From Monosiga brevicollis MX1 (taxonomy: Eukaryota > Opisthokonta > Choanoflagellata > Craspedida > Salpingoecidae): a DNA stretch of 64,000 nucleotides. This document shows, one piece after another, positions 35,147-48,000 of this stretch (position 1 is the first letter of the stretch; each line of letters begins with the position of its first letter). The stretch is taken from NCBI RefSeq assembly GCF_000002865.3, contig NW_001865040.1, positions 556,905-620,904 on the forward strand, given 5' to 3'. The notes below the pieces were generated by a model. It worked only from the letters and a program-made list of their open reading frames with translations. It was not told the origin of the DNA and ran no database searches. Made by a program: the position numbers and the translations under genes.

Positions 35147-38100
35147 ATGGGGAAGCAGATCAAGCTATCTTCTTTCTTCAAGGCCAAGGCTCTGGCCAAA
35201 TCTGGAAGCAGTGCTAATGACGGCGCCCCGCCCACCAAGACCAAAAAGGTCAATACCGACAGCCTCAATGCCCTGGCGCACTCGACGAGCAAGTCCGAGT
35301 CGAGCCCAACCCGCAAGAAGGATGCGCCATCTGCTCTGGTGCGTCAAGTTTCCAACCACACTCAGTCTCGGTTGTCATCCCTCACCTCTTCTCAGCAGCG
35401 ACCGCTTGATTCGCTCAGCAGGCAAAGCCCAATCTCTCACTTGCCCCGCCCACGCCATCTCATTCCGCCGCAGGTCACACCGCCTTCTGCCAAGCCGCAA
35501 GTCGAGCAGACACCGCCCCAACGCCGCGTAGCCGCAGTTCCAAGCACTGGATCCCCCAAAACACCAAAAAGTGAGGTGCTGGCTCAGCCACGGTCTCGTG
35601 GTCGCCACGCACGTAGCCCACGGGCCACAGGAACGAGCGACCCCAAGACGCCGTCAATCTTGATCGGTGATGACAGCGCCGAAGAGGCGGAAGACGACCT
35701 TTTGGACGCATCCGTTGAGCAGGAACACGACCCAGACTGGAAAGATTTGACTCCAACTCGCACTCCCACTTTGAACAGTCGTCGACGTGGCCACGTTGGT
35801 AGTACTCCTAAACGCTCCAAACGCCAAAGTGAGGGCACAGCGTCCCCCGCCTCGCAACCAACAGCAAGCCCCGCACCACAAGTGGACGACTTGGATAACC
35901 TACGGCGTGAGTCCTTGACCCCCGCCACTGCCTCAACCGATGGTAAGCGTCCAAAGCACCACCTCTGTGGCCCCACTCGTGCCCATGATCAGCTGCTGAC
36001 CCGCAGCCCGTCCTGATGTCCACCCGACCTCGATTTTCCTCTGCACCACCCACCCGCGTGAAAATCGTAGATGCCAGCTCTCTGCAGGCACAGCTACCGG
36101 AGCTGTTGGCGCTACCCGCTGCGCGGCGGCAGCAGCGCGTGCGACAAGTACTCATGGCTCAGGCCCGGTCAGCCAAACTCACGCCGCTGGAGAAGCAATT
36201 TGTGGACATCAAATGCCAACATCCAGATGCCTTGTTGCTGCTCGAGGTGGGGTACAAGTACCAGCTCTTTGGCGAAGATGCTGCCATTGCCGCCAAAATT
36301 CTCTCGATTTACTGCGCGTACGGTCACAACAACTTTAACAGCGCCAGCATCCCCGTGCCTCGCCTCTTTGTCCACATGCGCCGCCTTGTTGCGGCAGGCT
36401 ACAAAGTGGGCGTGGCCAAGCAGACCGAGACGGCTGCTCTCAAAAAGGCTGGTGACAACAAATCCAAGCTCTTCACTCGTGAAATCCATGCCCTCTACAC
36501 CCAGGCCACCTTGGTTGGCGAGGACTGCGGTGATGACTTTGATGAAGACGGCATCAACGACCAAAACAACCTTGTCTGCCTCCTAGAGGCAGATCACAAC
36601 AAGGCAGCCTCTGGCCTTCAGAACACAGCAGACAATGCCCCCGCAGCCGACGAAACCGCAGAGCAGACCTTGGCTCTTTTCTGCGTGTCTTGTAGCACCG
36701 GCCGTCTAGTCCATGATCAGTTCTCGGATGACCTGGCCCGCTCCCAGCTCAACACCCGCCTGACCCACCTGGAGCCTGTTGAGATTTTGGTTCCCGCAAA
36801 TCTCAGTGCACGAACAAAAAAGGTCATTGCCGCCTATTGCGAGCTACAACGAGTGCGCGTCCGAGTCGAAACCATGCCAGTTGATCGCTACGGGGCGGTT
36901 GGGGCCTCAGATCGTGTTCGTGCCTTCTATGCGCGTGGCACTACGCCGGCTGGCCCGGCTTCAGATGCTTCTTTGACTGCCCTCCTCGATCTCCCACCTC
37001 TCTCCGTGCGCTGTGCTGCGGCCCTATTTGGACATTTGGAGGTAGGCCCAGTCTTGCCGTGTGCTGCCCATAGCCTCAAGCTTACGCGTTCCCGCTGCCA
37101 CCACTTCGGGTGAACTCGTTTTGGTAGGAATTTCGCCTGGATAACTCAATTCACATGGCAGCTTCACTTGACAAGTTTGTGGCCGAACGTACGTGCATGG
37201 CTCAGGGTAAAACATGCCCCGCTTATCGAGTCCCGCGATGCCACGTGAAATCTGAACTGACGCGGGTGGGATTCACGTACCGACACGATGCTGCAACGGG
37301 CACAAACCAACCGCTCCACAAGCGCAGGCGATTCCTTGCAACTGAACGCCACGTCATTGCAAAACCTGGAAGTGTTGACCAACACAACGGACCACAATCG
37401 GACAGGCTCGCTGCTGTGGGCCCTTGATCAAACAAAGTCGCCCTTTGGGCGCCGCTGCCTTCGCAAATGGCTATGCCATCCTCTCATCAAGCCCAGGTAA
37501 CTGCTGTCCATCATGTGTCAAGTCACACGGGGCTTTGGTGATGGCCGACCAACCTGACGGTGTGCCTTGTTGGCCCCCGTAGCGAAATTCGAGCTCGCCA
37601 CGATGCCATTGCATACCTCTTGACCGAACCCATGGAGCTGCAAGGCTTGCTGCAAACGCTGGCCGCGAGTCCTGACCTGGAACGCATTGCCACCAGTATC
37701 CTGCATGAGCGAGTACGTGTCGCCGCCGCAATGTTGCCCGCTGCGTGTGCAAGGCTGCGGCGAATCTTCCTGGTTGCGCTTTGCTATATGACATATTTTT
37801 CCGTGGATGGTAGGCCAAGCCATCGGATGTTGTCAAAGCTCTGCAAACCATCGACGCCGTGGCGACGGCTACCGAAGTTTTGATGGCGCCGGCTGTGGCC
37901 AGCACGCTTCCCGCCCTCGTGCATCAGGCCATCGAGGTATGGTTGCGCTGTCAGTCTTTCATGCCCATGCCATTGAGGGGGGTGGTGGTGGGAGTTTCAT
38001 GCTCATCACCAACCCAACTGTGCGTTCAACGAATGTTCAACATGGCCAGGCCATGCACCGGCATTTTGGCGTTGTTCGGACCTTTTTGTTCAAGTTGAAT

Positions 38101-40904
38101 GTGGCCAGCGCAGTCAAGAATGACAAGGTTAGTAATGAAGCCATCAACAAGGCTCCAATAGCATCGCTCCTAGCCCTGTGGCTTATCTAGCGCCTCATGA
38201 CGCTTGCTTGACGTGTGGGCAGGCCACCATGTTTGCCGAGGATACCTATTTTCCAGACCAAGAACAGTTGCATGAGACGGTGCGCAAGATTCACCACGAC
38301 ATCGATGGACACCTGCTTGATTTGCGCAAACTACTCAAGCAGCCGGATTTGGAGTATCGTTCCGTAAGTGCTGTGGCGTCGAGCTGGCGCGAAACAGCAA
38401 AGTCGATCTGGTTACCCCTGCTGACTGGGCGCATGCGTGGCTGTTCTGTGTTCCTCCGGGCACATGTAGGTGTCGGGAGAAGAGTATTTGATTGAGGTCA
38501 AAAACAAGGAGGTATGGCCGTTGCCCGTTCTCGGGACTGGCCGGAAAATATCACCGGTTCCGCCTGGTCCTTCCTTAATCGCGTGCGTTGCGTCCTGGCC
38601 TGACGGAGCAGGTTGGACGCATACCCCATGACTGGCTCAAGATCAGCGCGACCAAGACCATGTCTCGCTATCGCTCCCCTTTTATCCAACACAACGTACG
38701 TATCGAGATAGTCCCTGCCGTCGTTTGCATTTGTTTGCATTCAGCAGCGCACTGTCAACCTCACTCGATATCAATGCAGCTGGAGCTGCGTGCACAAACC
38801 CAAGAACGCCTCACATTGGGAGCCAATGAGGCCTGGATGCGCTTCATGCGTGAGTAGCCAGTTTGCCTCCTGGGAGCGCTGCATGCCCGCTGCTCATGAC
38901 AAGGGTTATGATATTGTGTGCAACGGCAATCATAGGTGATCTCAATCAGCACTTTGATGTCATCATGGCGGGCATCGGGCATCTGGCCATGCTGGATTGT
39001 TTGCAGTCTCTGACAAACGTTGCGCAGCGTGATGGCTACTGCAGGCCAGAGATTGGTGAGGGCGGTGCCATGCCTCAAGCATATTGAACAGGCGAAGCAG
39101 CAATGTTTCAACAATTGTCACGGCTCGCTGACTCGACCTCGGCTTTGCCCTGATCGCAGTGGATGAGGGATCAGTTCTTGAGATTGAGGCCGGGCGACAC
39201 CCCGTATCGGAACTGTTGTCGGCGCGCCAGTATGTGTCGAATGGATGTCATCTCAAAGTAAGTCGTGACTCATTCTAGGGCTTGGCGCGGGCGAGGCTGC
39301 TGGCTTGCAGGAGGTGCTCACACTTTGTCATACTTCGTTGTGGGGGTGCCAGTCGGGAGATGCCATGCTCATCACCGGCCCCAACATGGGCGGCAAAAGC
39401 TCGTACATCCGCCAGGCAAGTGCACCCTGCAGTCAGAAAAAAACCCCTCGTTCTTCTTGAGAGAGGCCTCAAAAGAGCCATGCACAAACCAGCTCCTCGT
39501 GTGGCTTATATACATCGATGCATCAACTCTAGGTGGCCATGATTGCCATCATGGCGCAGTTGGGCTCATATGTGCCGGCTACCAAGGCTCGGCTCAGCCC
39601 CTTGGATGCAATTTTTACCAGGTCAGTGCCGGCGTGATGTGTTTCGCATCGCCAGGATGTCTCGCATCTGACAAGACGGTCTGACTGGGCCCCATGCAGG
39701 ATGGGAGCAGGTGATGCCATCTTCCAGGCCCAATCAACGTTTCAGTTGGAGCTCAAAGAGGCCAGCGATGCCCTGGCCACCGCCTCACCGCGGTAAGGTC
39801 TTCGTGCTATCCAGCGACCTGTCATGTCCCTCCTCATATTTTGCTGCTGACTGCAGGTCTTTGGTGATTTTTGATGAGCTGGGTCGAGGCACGAGGTTGG
39901 TCATGTCGACCAAGGCGTAACACAAGTGGCGCGTTGGTATGCCACCCGCCCCTGCTGAGTTGTCTGAGCCAACGATACCTCACTTGCTTTTTACTGGAAT
40001 CGGTTCACTGACAGCACCCACGATGGCTTGGCAATTGCTTATGCCACCCTCAAGCATTTGGTCACTCGAGTCAGTGTCATCATCCTCCCTGACTTTTGAC
40101 AGGTGCCAGGTGCCTGCGTAAGGCTCGCATGCTCATTTCAAACATGCTTCGTGTACGTTTTAGGTGCGATGCTTGTCGCTGTTTGTGACGCACTACACGG
40201 CACTGGCGGAGCTGGCGACCGCGTTTCCAGAGCACGTGCGATGCTATCACATGGCTTTTCTGCAGGAGGTGAGCGGGCTGGGGTGTTGGCAGAGAAGTAT
40301 TTGTGGACGGATGGCGTCTCACATTGAGGCTGGGGTGTGCGAACAGGACGAGGATGGACCCAATGACCACATCTCTTTTCTTTATCAATTGCGGCAAGGT
40401 CTGGCAGCGCGCAGCTACGGCCTCAACGTGGCTCGGCTGGCACAGTAAGTTCACCCGGATCCAAGCGATTTATTTTCTTCTTCTTCAAATTATCGATTGG
40501 CTGCTGCTTGCGATGACGACAAGAACAATCGTGCAGTGCTGATCAATCGGTGGCTGTGGAAACCGGTGAATTGCTCTTTTCCTTCCAGGTTGCCGTCAAC
40601 GCTGCTGCAACGAGCTGGAGTCAAATCTGAGGAGTTGGAGCAGGAGGTGGCGCAAAAAAGGTCCGTAACTCAAGACCCATGGTCTGTGGCCCGAGATGGG
40701 GGCGGGGGGTGAGGTTGATCGAGGGCTCGTGGGATGCCACTGTGCCTCGGACTGCGCTTTTGGTGATTGACTTGGATGCATGTGGATCTTTTGAATATCA
40801 AACACAGGGCGGTACAGCCGCATGACGAGGCACTGCTGCGCGGCTCATGGGCAGCGTCAACTGCATCTGCGTTGCAGGAGGCCTGGATCAGTGCTCAGCC
40901 ATGA
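35147..40904 (+). CDS. MSH3: MSH3, MutS-beta mismatch repair ATPase
   Basis: I model 23 exons: 35147..35338, 35474..35942, 36071..37041, 37128..37188, 37328..37496, 37583..37712, 37814..37936, 38095..38127, 38223..38363, 38470..38511, 38612..38695, 38780..38849, 38936..39055, 39160..39257, 39353..39415, 39533..39621, 39700..39792, 39857..39895, 40015..40069, 40164..40268, 40347..40444, 40589..40660 and 40808..40904. They give 1137 residues. A PCNA-binding PIP box (QIKLSSFF) opens the protein and a disordered linker follows. The mismatch-binding domain has [13 protein letters not shown] and [16 protein letters not shown], which is MSH3-type rather than MSH6. The ATPase has Walker [13 protein letters not shown], Walker [16 protein letters not shown] and [14 protein letters not shown]3 pairs with MSH2 to recognise insertion/deletion loops. 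The first intron is a multiple of three and could be read through. Intron 39416-39532 has a GC donor. Confidence 0.95.
39416..39532 (+). other. GC-AG intron in MSH3
   Basis: The exon ending in the Walker A region (SSYIRQ) is followed by GCAAGT, the usual form of a GC donor, and the acceptor CTCTAG precedes [16 protein letters not shown]. The protein is continuous and conserved only with this junction. Confidence 0.85.
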
Positions 40905-41084
40905 GGGCAGAGCGGGTGTCGATGGTGGCTCGCGTATAATTGATTGATCAAGTCCTAGGGGGTTTCGATCAAGTCCGTGGGGAGTTGAAGCTACGCGAGT
41001 TCGACCGTCAACCAACCTGCAACTTGGCCCAAGCTCTGACTTTTCACCTCATGGGGCAATGGCCCGGGACCAGGCTTGGGGGAA

Positions 41085-41276
41085 TTAAAATCCATTCACT
41101 TCTGAGGGATCATAATCACCGTAAGCGTCATAGGCGTCGTAGGGGTTGTTATCCAAGCCGTCGTGTGTCCCGACAACCGGGTGGTTGTCCTGGAACGTCT
41201 GGTAGATGAGCCACAGCGTGGCCATGGCAAAGAGTAGGGCCAAAACATCGACCAGCAACAAAAGATGCAAGCGCAT
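41085..41276 (-). CDS. Possible small single-span membrane protein
   Basis: An open frame of 63 residues begins at a Met followed by a hydrophobic helix (HLLLLVDVLALLFAMATLWL) and a polar tail rich in Asp, Tyr and Asn (NNPYDAYDAYGDYD). No family is recognised. It lies between MSH3 (stop at 40904) and the LYS2 promoter, facing MSH3. The sense strand has a T20 tract (complement of 41387-41406) about 110 nt upstream, like other minus-strand genes here. The tail composition and helix look protein-like, but length and lack of introns leave it unproven. Confidence 0.45.
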   Translation of the reverse strand: MRLHLLLLVDVLALLFAMATLWLIYQTFQDNHPVVGTHDGLDNNPYDAYDAYGDYDPSEVNGF

Positions 41277-42012
41277 GATCCTAATTTCGTATGGACAACT
41301 ACCAAGAATACTGCCCGAGCCAGATCGCCACGCTTGTGTGCGGAGCTGACGCGCGCTGGCACTCAACGAGTCGAGGCGCTCAATTCAAAAAAAAAAAAAA
41401 AAAAAATTCCTCAAAATTTGGCAAATGCGACACTGTGCTATTTATCACACTTTTAAATTCTCATGTCTGACATCAGCCGCTCTGAGCAGCATGTACGGCA
41501 TAAACGCGGCGATAATGAGAGATAATGCAGAAATAATCACGTTGATCGTGTTAATAACTGTAGAAACATTTGAAGAAGACTACGAAAGAGCGTTTGCCAC
41601 GTGCACATGTTGTTGAGTGTGTGCAGCTCGGGTAGCATTGCACAATCCCCTCCACTGACGTCTCGAGCCACTTGCATGAAAGTCAGAGAATGATGTGCTT
41701 CATGCTGATATACATGGACTTGATGCAGATCTGTTAACACATACAAGCTTGAAACAAGACGACATATTGAGCGAAGATGTAGCGCTAAAGTTGTTGAAAT
41801 GATTTTGTTTGGGTTCGTCTGCATTTCCGTTTTCTGGCTCAACACCAGACGACCGACTGGCTGACTGGCTGACTGGCTGACTAGCTGATTGGCTGATTGA
41901 CTGATTGAGAGCTGATCCTTTGTGCGCCCCGTCAGATCAGGTCTCAAGCACCGAGACGTACACGTCGCGGTGCTTTCAGTGCCCTGGTTCATCTCATAGC
42001 AAGCGCGTCGAA
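41277..42012. promoter_or_regulatory. 5' region of LYS2 and of the small membrane ORF
   Basis: This region holds an A20 run (41387-41406), AT-rich sequence near 41500-41570 and a degenerate 8-bp tandem repeat at 41856-41909. No exon is recognised. It should contain the LYS2 promoter. I see no TATA box that I would defend. Confidence 0.45.
41856..41909. repeat. Degenerate 8-bp tandem repeat (ACTGGCTG-like)
   Basis: About six to seven copies of an eight-base unit lie in tandem, the first three perfect and the later ones with one or two changes. They are about 105 bp upstream of the LYS2 start codon. Confidence 0.9.
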
Positions 42013-45000
42013 ATGTCAACCACGGCCATGGATACCGCTGGCGTACGTCCCTGTCGAGACTGACTGGGCGCTTCTGTCTCTTTTTTTTCACCTGGTTGTC
42101 GTCCTTGCCTCGTCACAGGATGTCAAAGTGACAGACAAGATGTCTTGGTGGCTGCAAAACCTAGAGCCCACGGCCAAGATGCAGCTGCCTACTGACTACC
42201 CTCGCTCGGCATCAGGCGCCTACCAGTACGCTGAGGCGGAGGAGATTCTTGACTTGCCCGAGAACGTGTGCCGTGCTCTTCTCCAGTACAGTATGCAGGA
42301 GCAGGTTCAGCCCTTCTCCATCATCTTTGCAACCGTGGCCATTCTCATGCACAAGGTCTGTCCGGATATCCCCATGGCATGTGCGCTAATGCGCGTGCAC
42401 ACCGCAAGTTCTAATGAGTTTTTTTTTTTCCCTCTCTCTTCTCTACGTACTACAGTACACCCGTGAAGAATGCCTCCCCATTGGCACGTCAAGCTCCACT
42501 TTCAACCCTTTGGTTCTGCGCGTTGATCTTATTGGAGAGATGCAGCTGCGCGAGGTTGTTCACAAAGTTCTTGAAGCCGAACAAACTGCCGTACAGGTAC
42601 GCCTGCTCCTCGTCTAGCGCCGCCCCTGAACCCCGCACAAAGCAGGGAGCCATCTACAACTAGCTTTCCTTACGCCTTGAGCTTCCCTTCTGCACCTGCC
42701 ACCGATTGGTATGCATACACTCACTTGATCAATGTGCTGGTGTAGCACGAAGTGCCTTTCAGCGACCTTCTCCAAAGCATCACTGCGGCTCGAGCTGGTG
42801 CGGGCAGCATCAACCCCAACACTGACGGTGAAAGCCCCTTTCCCGTGCGAATCCTCAACGCCGTCGACTCCAATGCTGAAACGCTCGGGGCCACCACATG
42901 TGATTGGACCGTCTTCGTCGAACAGGCACGCCCCCGAATCCCTCCCTCTTGCGATCTTGAGCTGGCTTGACAGAAGCTGACACACGCACGCACGCACACA
43001 CGCACGCACGCACGCATTGTCCTGGCCTTTGCGGCTTTAGGTTGCCGACGCCAAGCGCCTTCTACCCCTGCGTCTGCGTCTTGTCTACAACTCGGTGTGT
43101 ATGTGCTTGGACGAATCTGCGCCACTTTTTTCTTCAAGGCGTGCTCTCATCACCTCCCCGTCTCTAGGTCTTGTTCGCTCGCCCACGCATCCAAGCCACT
43201 TTGAGCCAGATTGAATCAGTGGCCCTGCGCATCGTCAAGGCTCCGGAGACCACCGTGAGTGACTCGATTGCCACTGCATTGGCATACTTGGCCGGCAGTC
43301 ATGCTTCATTGTCGGGTCTGCATGACCCACTCAGTCGCTCATCAAAGCCTTTTCCTCATTTCCTGCATGCAACTGTGCCGTAGTTGCAAGCCTGCAGCCT
43401 AGCGACTCATCGCGACACCAACGTGCTGCCAGACCCCAACAAGCGTCTTGACGACACATGGGAAGGCCCGGCATTTGTACGTACAACCACCCCCGCCCAC
43501 GTACCTTGGTCATCCCAAACGGACGTACCAATTCCTTTTCCGACTGTTCGTCTCTCACATGACATGGTTCGGCAGTCTTTCCTCTCCAAGCATGCAACCC
43601 GGACTCCTGAGCGCCCGTTGTTGGTACACGGCGATGTCGTCTACACCTACAAGCAGGTGGATGAACTCTCAAACCGTCTGGCCCATTACCTGGTCAACAA
43701 TGGCATCCAGAAGGAGGAGCGCGTGGCATTGTATGCGCACCGTAGCTCAGCCCTCGTGGTGGGCATCATGGGTATCCTCAAGGTCCGAGCCTGCGGCGCC
43801 GAGTATTTGCTTCTCACCGCTGAGGCTGAGTTGTTTTGGCTGGGAGTGCAAGGTTGTCTTGCAACGACCGTACCGCTTCTTCACTTCTTCATGTCTTCTT
43901 GACGTTGCTTCCGTGTATAAAGTCGGGCGCCACCTTTACCGTGATCGATCCAGCGTATCCCATTGAGCGTCAGGTAAGCGTGCCAACAACGAATGGATGG
44001 CTTCTGCTGCTTGTTTGATGGCAGGCTATTGGCCTTGATTGTTTTTCCTCTTTTAACAGGCTGTGTTTCTCTCACTCTCTTTGCCTGTAGACGGTCTATT
44101 TGGAGGTCGCGCAGCCGCGTGGCATTGTGTCGCTAGCTGCTGCCGGGCCCATTGGAGAGGAGGTGCAGGCCTACATCGATAAGGAACTCAATCTGCGCTG
44201 CCAGCTCAACGGTCTCGCCATGGAAGGTACAGCGCCGTGTCCCATGGCCTTGGCCCTGACAGCCGCATTTTGGATTTCAACGACCGGGTGTGGGGCTTGA
44301 CGTTGGCCTCGCCTGGTGACTCCCATGCTGTAGGTGATTTGGGGCCGCTGGAAGGCGAGTCCACCGCACCAGTTGGGGTAGAAGTGGGCCCGGACAACAT
44401 TGGCACCCTTTCCTTTACCTCAGGCAGGTCAGAGACCTCCGCCTGGAAAACCTGCTTTCACACATCTGCTCAGTTTTCCACAACCATGTCACGTTTGACG
44501 TGCCCTGCTGATGCGCGTCATGGTTTGCCCATGGGCTGGTTGTTGCTTTTGCGTTAGCACGGGCAAGCCCAAGGCCGTCCGTGGTCGTCACATTTCGCTG
44601 ACCCACTTTTACCCTTGGATGTCACAAGAGTTTGGACTCAATCCCGAAGATCGGTATGTTGCCGTCCTCTCCTGATCGTGTCTACATTATGCGCGAGTTT
44701 TCTCATGTGCATTGTGCCCACTGTTTGGGCTAGCTTTTCCATGCTTTCGGGCATTGCGCACGATCCGATCCAGCGCGACGTCTTCACGCCCATCTTCTTT
44801 GGAGCAGCCATCCATATCCCTGATGGTATGATGAGCATGATTCTGCACTCACATTCGTATCAGGAAAGCGATTTGTCCAGGCCATGATGCAATGGATTGC
44901 AAAGCTCATGCCAGTCCGATTGTTCACGTGCTACAGCTGATGACATCATGACACCTGGTGCTCTGGCCAAATGGGTCGCCGAACATGCGGTGCGCCTGCG

Positions 45001-48000
45001 GCCCAACTGCTCGTGCCAATCATCTTCAGTCTGTCTAGTCCCGTCCGTTCGAGTCGCCGTCACTTAGTGTCGCGTGTGTGTTTGGCCTGTCTACAGGTTT
45101 CCGTGACCCATCTGACCCCTGCCATGGGTCAGCTTCTGACCGCCAACGCCGTCACGGAGATGCCATCTTTGCGGGTGGCCCTCTTTGTTGGTGATGTTCT
45201 CACCAAGTACGGCTTACTCGGTCGCCCTGATTCCCACCTACACACATGCCCGCTTTTCGACTCACAAGTTGCACTCGTGTTTGCTAGGCGTGACGTGAAG
45301 CGTCTCCAACGGCTGGCGCCCAACCTCATCGCAGTCAACATGTATGGCACCACTGAGACGCAGCGTGCTGTCTCCTACCTGGTGTGTGCAAGTGTTTTCC
45401 GCTCGCTCCTTGTTTGGCAAGTGTTGATGTGTGCACGGTGCTCACTGTTGGGCGGACCTTGCCATTTCTTCACGCTGAGTAGAAAGTGCCCAACGACTCC
45501 TCTATTGAGCTCTTCAAGGAGGTAAGTGAAACAAACTTGTACCCAACCGCATGTTGGAGGTCATCGGCGCACGGAGAATTTCTGATCTCACACGGCCTGT
45601 AACGAAATGCACCATACATGCATAGATTCTCCCTGCCGGTCGCGGTATGAAGGATGTGCAATTGCTCGTCTTGAATCAAGAAATGCAGATGGCTGGTGTC
45701 GGTGAATTGGCCGAGCTTTTCGTTCGCTCGCCCCATCTCAGGTAAGCCCACATCATTCAGACCTGTGCAGTGGCGTGGTCGGGCACATGGCGAGCAAAAG
45801 GCTTCCTTTTCTCACAGCCGTCACTGCTTCCAGTGCCGGCTACATGGGGCTACCTGAGGCCACGGCCGAAAAGTTTCTCGTCAACCCGGTGAGTCCTATC
45901 GATGCTTGCCAATGCATGACCGTCACCTCGCAAGCATACTACGAAGCGCTGATGGCCTGTTCTGCATGACACTCCCTCAGTTTACCAACGAACCGGCTGA
46001 CCGCTTCTACCGAACTGGTGACCTGGGTCGTTATCTGCATAACGGCGATGTGGAGTGCATCGGTCGCGCTGATGACCAGGTCAAGATTCGCGGTTTTCGC
46101 ATCGAACTCGGGGAGATTGATACCTTCCTGGGCCAACACCCGGATGTGCGTGAAAACAAAACGCTTGTGCGACGTGACAAAAACGAAGAAAAGCAGATCA
46201 TTTCCTACTTTGTCCCCTTGGTAAGCGCCTTCCGCCTCGCTGGTTGCCCATCGCTGTGCTCCTGAGGGGCCCAAAGGTACTTCCCACGTGGTCAAGCTTG
46301 ACTCCCGCTCGCCATGCCTAATTGTTCGGGCCTCGTGCTCTGTGTACCTCTTTCTTAGGTCAAGGACCAGTACGATCTGGATGCACTGCGTCGTCATTTG
46401 CAGGGCAAATTGCCCAGTTACTCAGTGCCCTCTAGTACGTTTTGCCTCATCGATTCGCAGGCGCTCGCATAAGACGATGGTGGTTCAAGCTGGTGGTTGA
46501 GGCCGGTGCCTTGCCAATTTTGCGTGTTATCGCATGGTGTATTCTTTCCGCCCCCGATTGCCAAGTGGTTGCTTCAAGCGTGTGTTCTGCAACTCGTGTC
46601 AGAGCCTATCTCAGCCTGTTGCCCTTGCTCACACGTGCCATCATTATCGCCTTGGTTCTTCTACCTGTTTGACAGTTTTCTTCCCGATTGAAGCCATGCC
46701 TTTGACGCCAAATGGCAAGATTGACAAGGCCAAACTGCCCTTCCCTGATACGGCTGTCATGCTCTTGAACCGCACACGCAAGGAGGTCAATGAGCAGCTC
46801 ACCCAGCTTCAGTCGCAACTCATGAACGTGTGGGAGGAAACCCTTGGTAAGTACTTGGGGACGGGGCAGCTCGTGGCAATGACAAAACCTATCGTATTCG
46901 AGCTCATTCTTGCAAACTGTGCGCTGCTATCTAGGCCGCCCTGTTCATCCCGATGACAACTTTTTCGAAGTTGGTGGCCATTCAATCTTGGCCACGCGAC
47001 TTACGTTTCAATTGCGCAGTCAGCTCAAGCAGGTGCGTTAAAATGCTTCGAAATGCATGCCCGGAGTATTGCAAGGGGGACAAAACTAGAACCCCCTGCC
47101 AAACAAAGCAAACCGGGTTTGTTTTCTTGCAAACACGCGGTCCCCGTGGCATCTCAGGGAACGCTGTAAATTCTTGATTAGGATATGCCCATGAACCTTC
47201 TGTACCAGTACCCCACTATCCGGCAGCTGGCCGCTGCTTTGGAGGAAAACTCGACTGCCGTGGTGGAAAACACCAACAGCCGCGATCACGCAGAGGCCAT
47301 TGACTTGGAGCAGGAGCTTCGTTTGGATAACACCATCACGGGCAAGAACAAGGAGGCAGCACCTGATGTACCCAAGGTCGTCTTTCTCACCGGTGCCACG
47401 GTCAGTCGGTGACAATTGCGATCTGAGGCGCTACCTATGGCCGAGCGTGATGCTAGTGCTGACCTTATGAAATCGGTTTGGGTGTGTAGGGCTTCTTGGG
47501 AGCGTTCTTGCTGCGCGAGCTTTTGACTGCCAACCCAGACTTGAGCGTGGTTAACCTCGTCCGCGGCCGCAACCCAGAGGATGGTCGCAAGCGTCTCATT
47601 CAAAACATGGAGTGCGTGTGCGCTTCCCCTGCGTGCTGGATACCAATACAATTCTGATCGCCCTTAGGTTGCCTCCCTCTCCACTCGTTGCTGACTGCCT
47701 CATGCCGTTTTCTTTCTTTTTCCCTGTTTTGGCGTAGAAACCACCTTCTGTGGGATGCCTCGTACGCATCACGCGTGCGAGTGGTCATTGGTGATCTCGG
47801 TCGTCCGCTCCTGGGCTTGAGTCGAAGTGACTTTGACAGTTTGGCAGAGGAGGTGGACATGGTGATCCACAATGGTGCTGTGGTACACTGGGTTTACCCG
47901 TATTCCCGCTTGAAACCTTTCAACGTCACGGGCACCGTGGAGGCGATGCGTCTGGCTACGGCCGGTAAACGCCTGGCTAGCTTCCATTTTGTTTCCTCAA

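Noticed and set aside
35942-36070. In-frame Met at 36016 as a possible separate start for the MSH3 core
   Set aside because: A GTAAGC donor at 35943 and a TCGTAG acceptor before 36071 join the N-terminal exons to the core in phase, and the PIP box upstream belongs to MSH3.
44237-44557. An open frame ([12 protein letters not shown]...) in LYS2 that seems to require a frameshift after LNGLAMEG
   Set aside because: Splicing from 44226 to 44334 (GTACAG donor, GCTGTAG acceptor) joins LNGLAMEG to [10 protein letters not shown] in phase and leads directly into GTLSFTSG. The open frame before 44334 is intron, so no frameshift exists.
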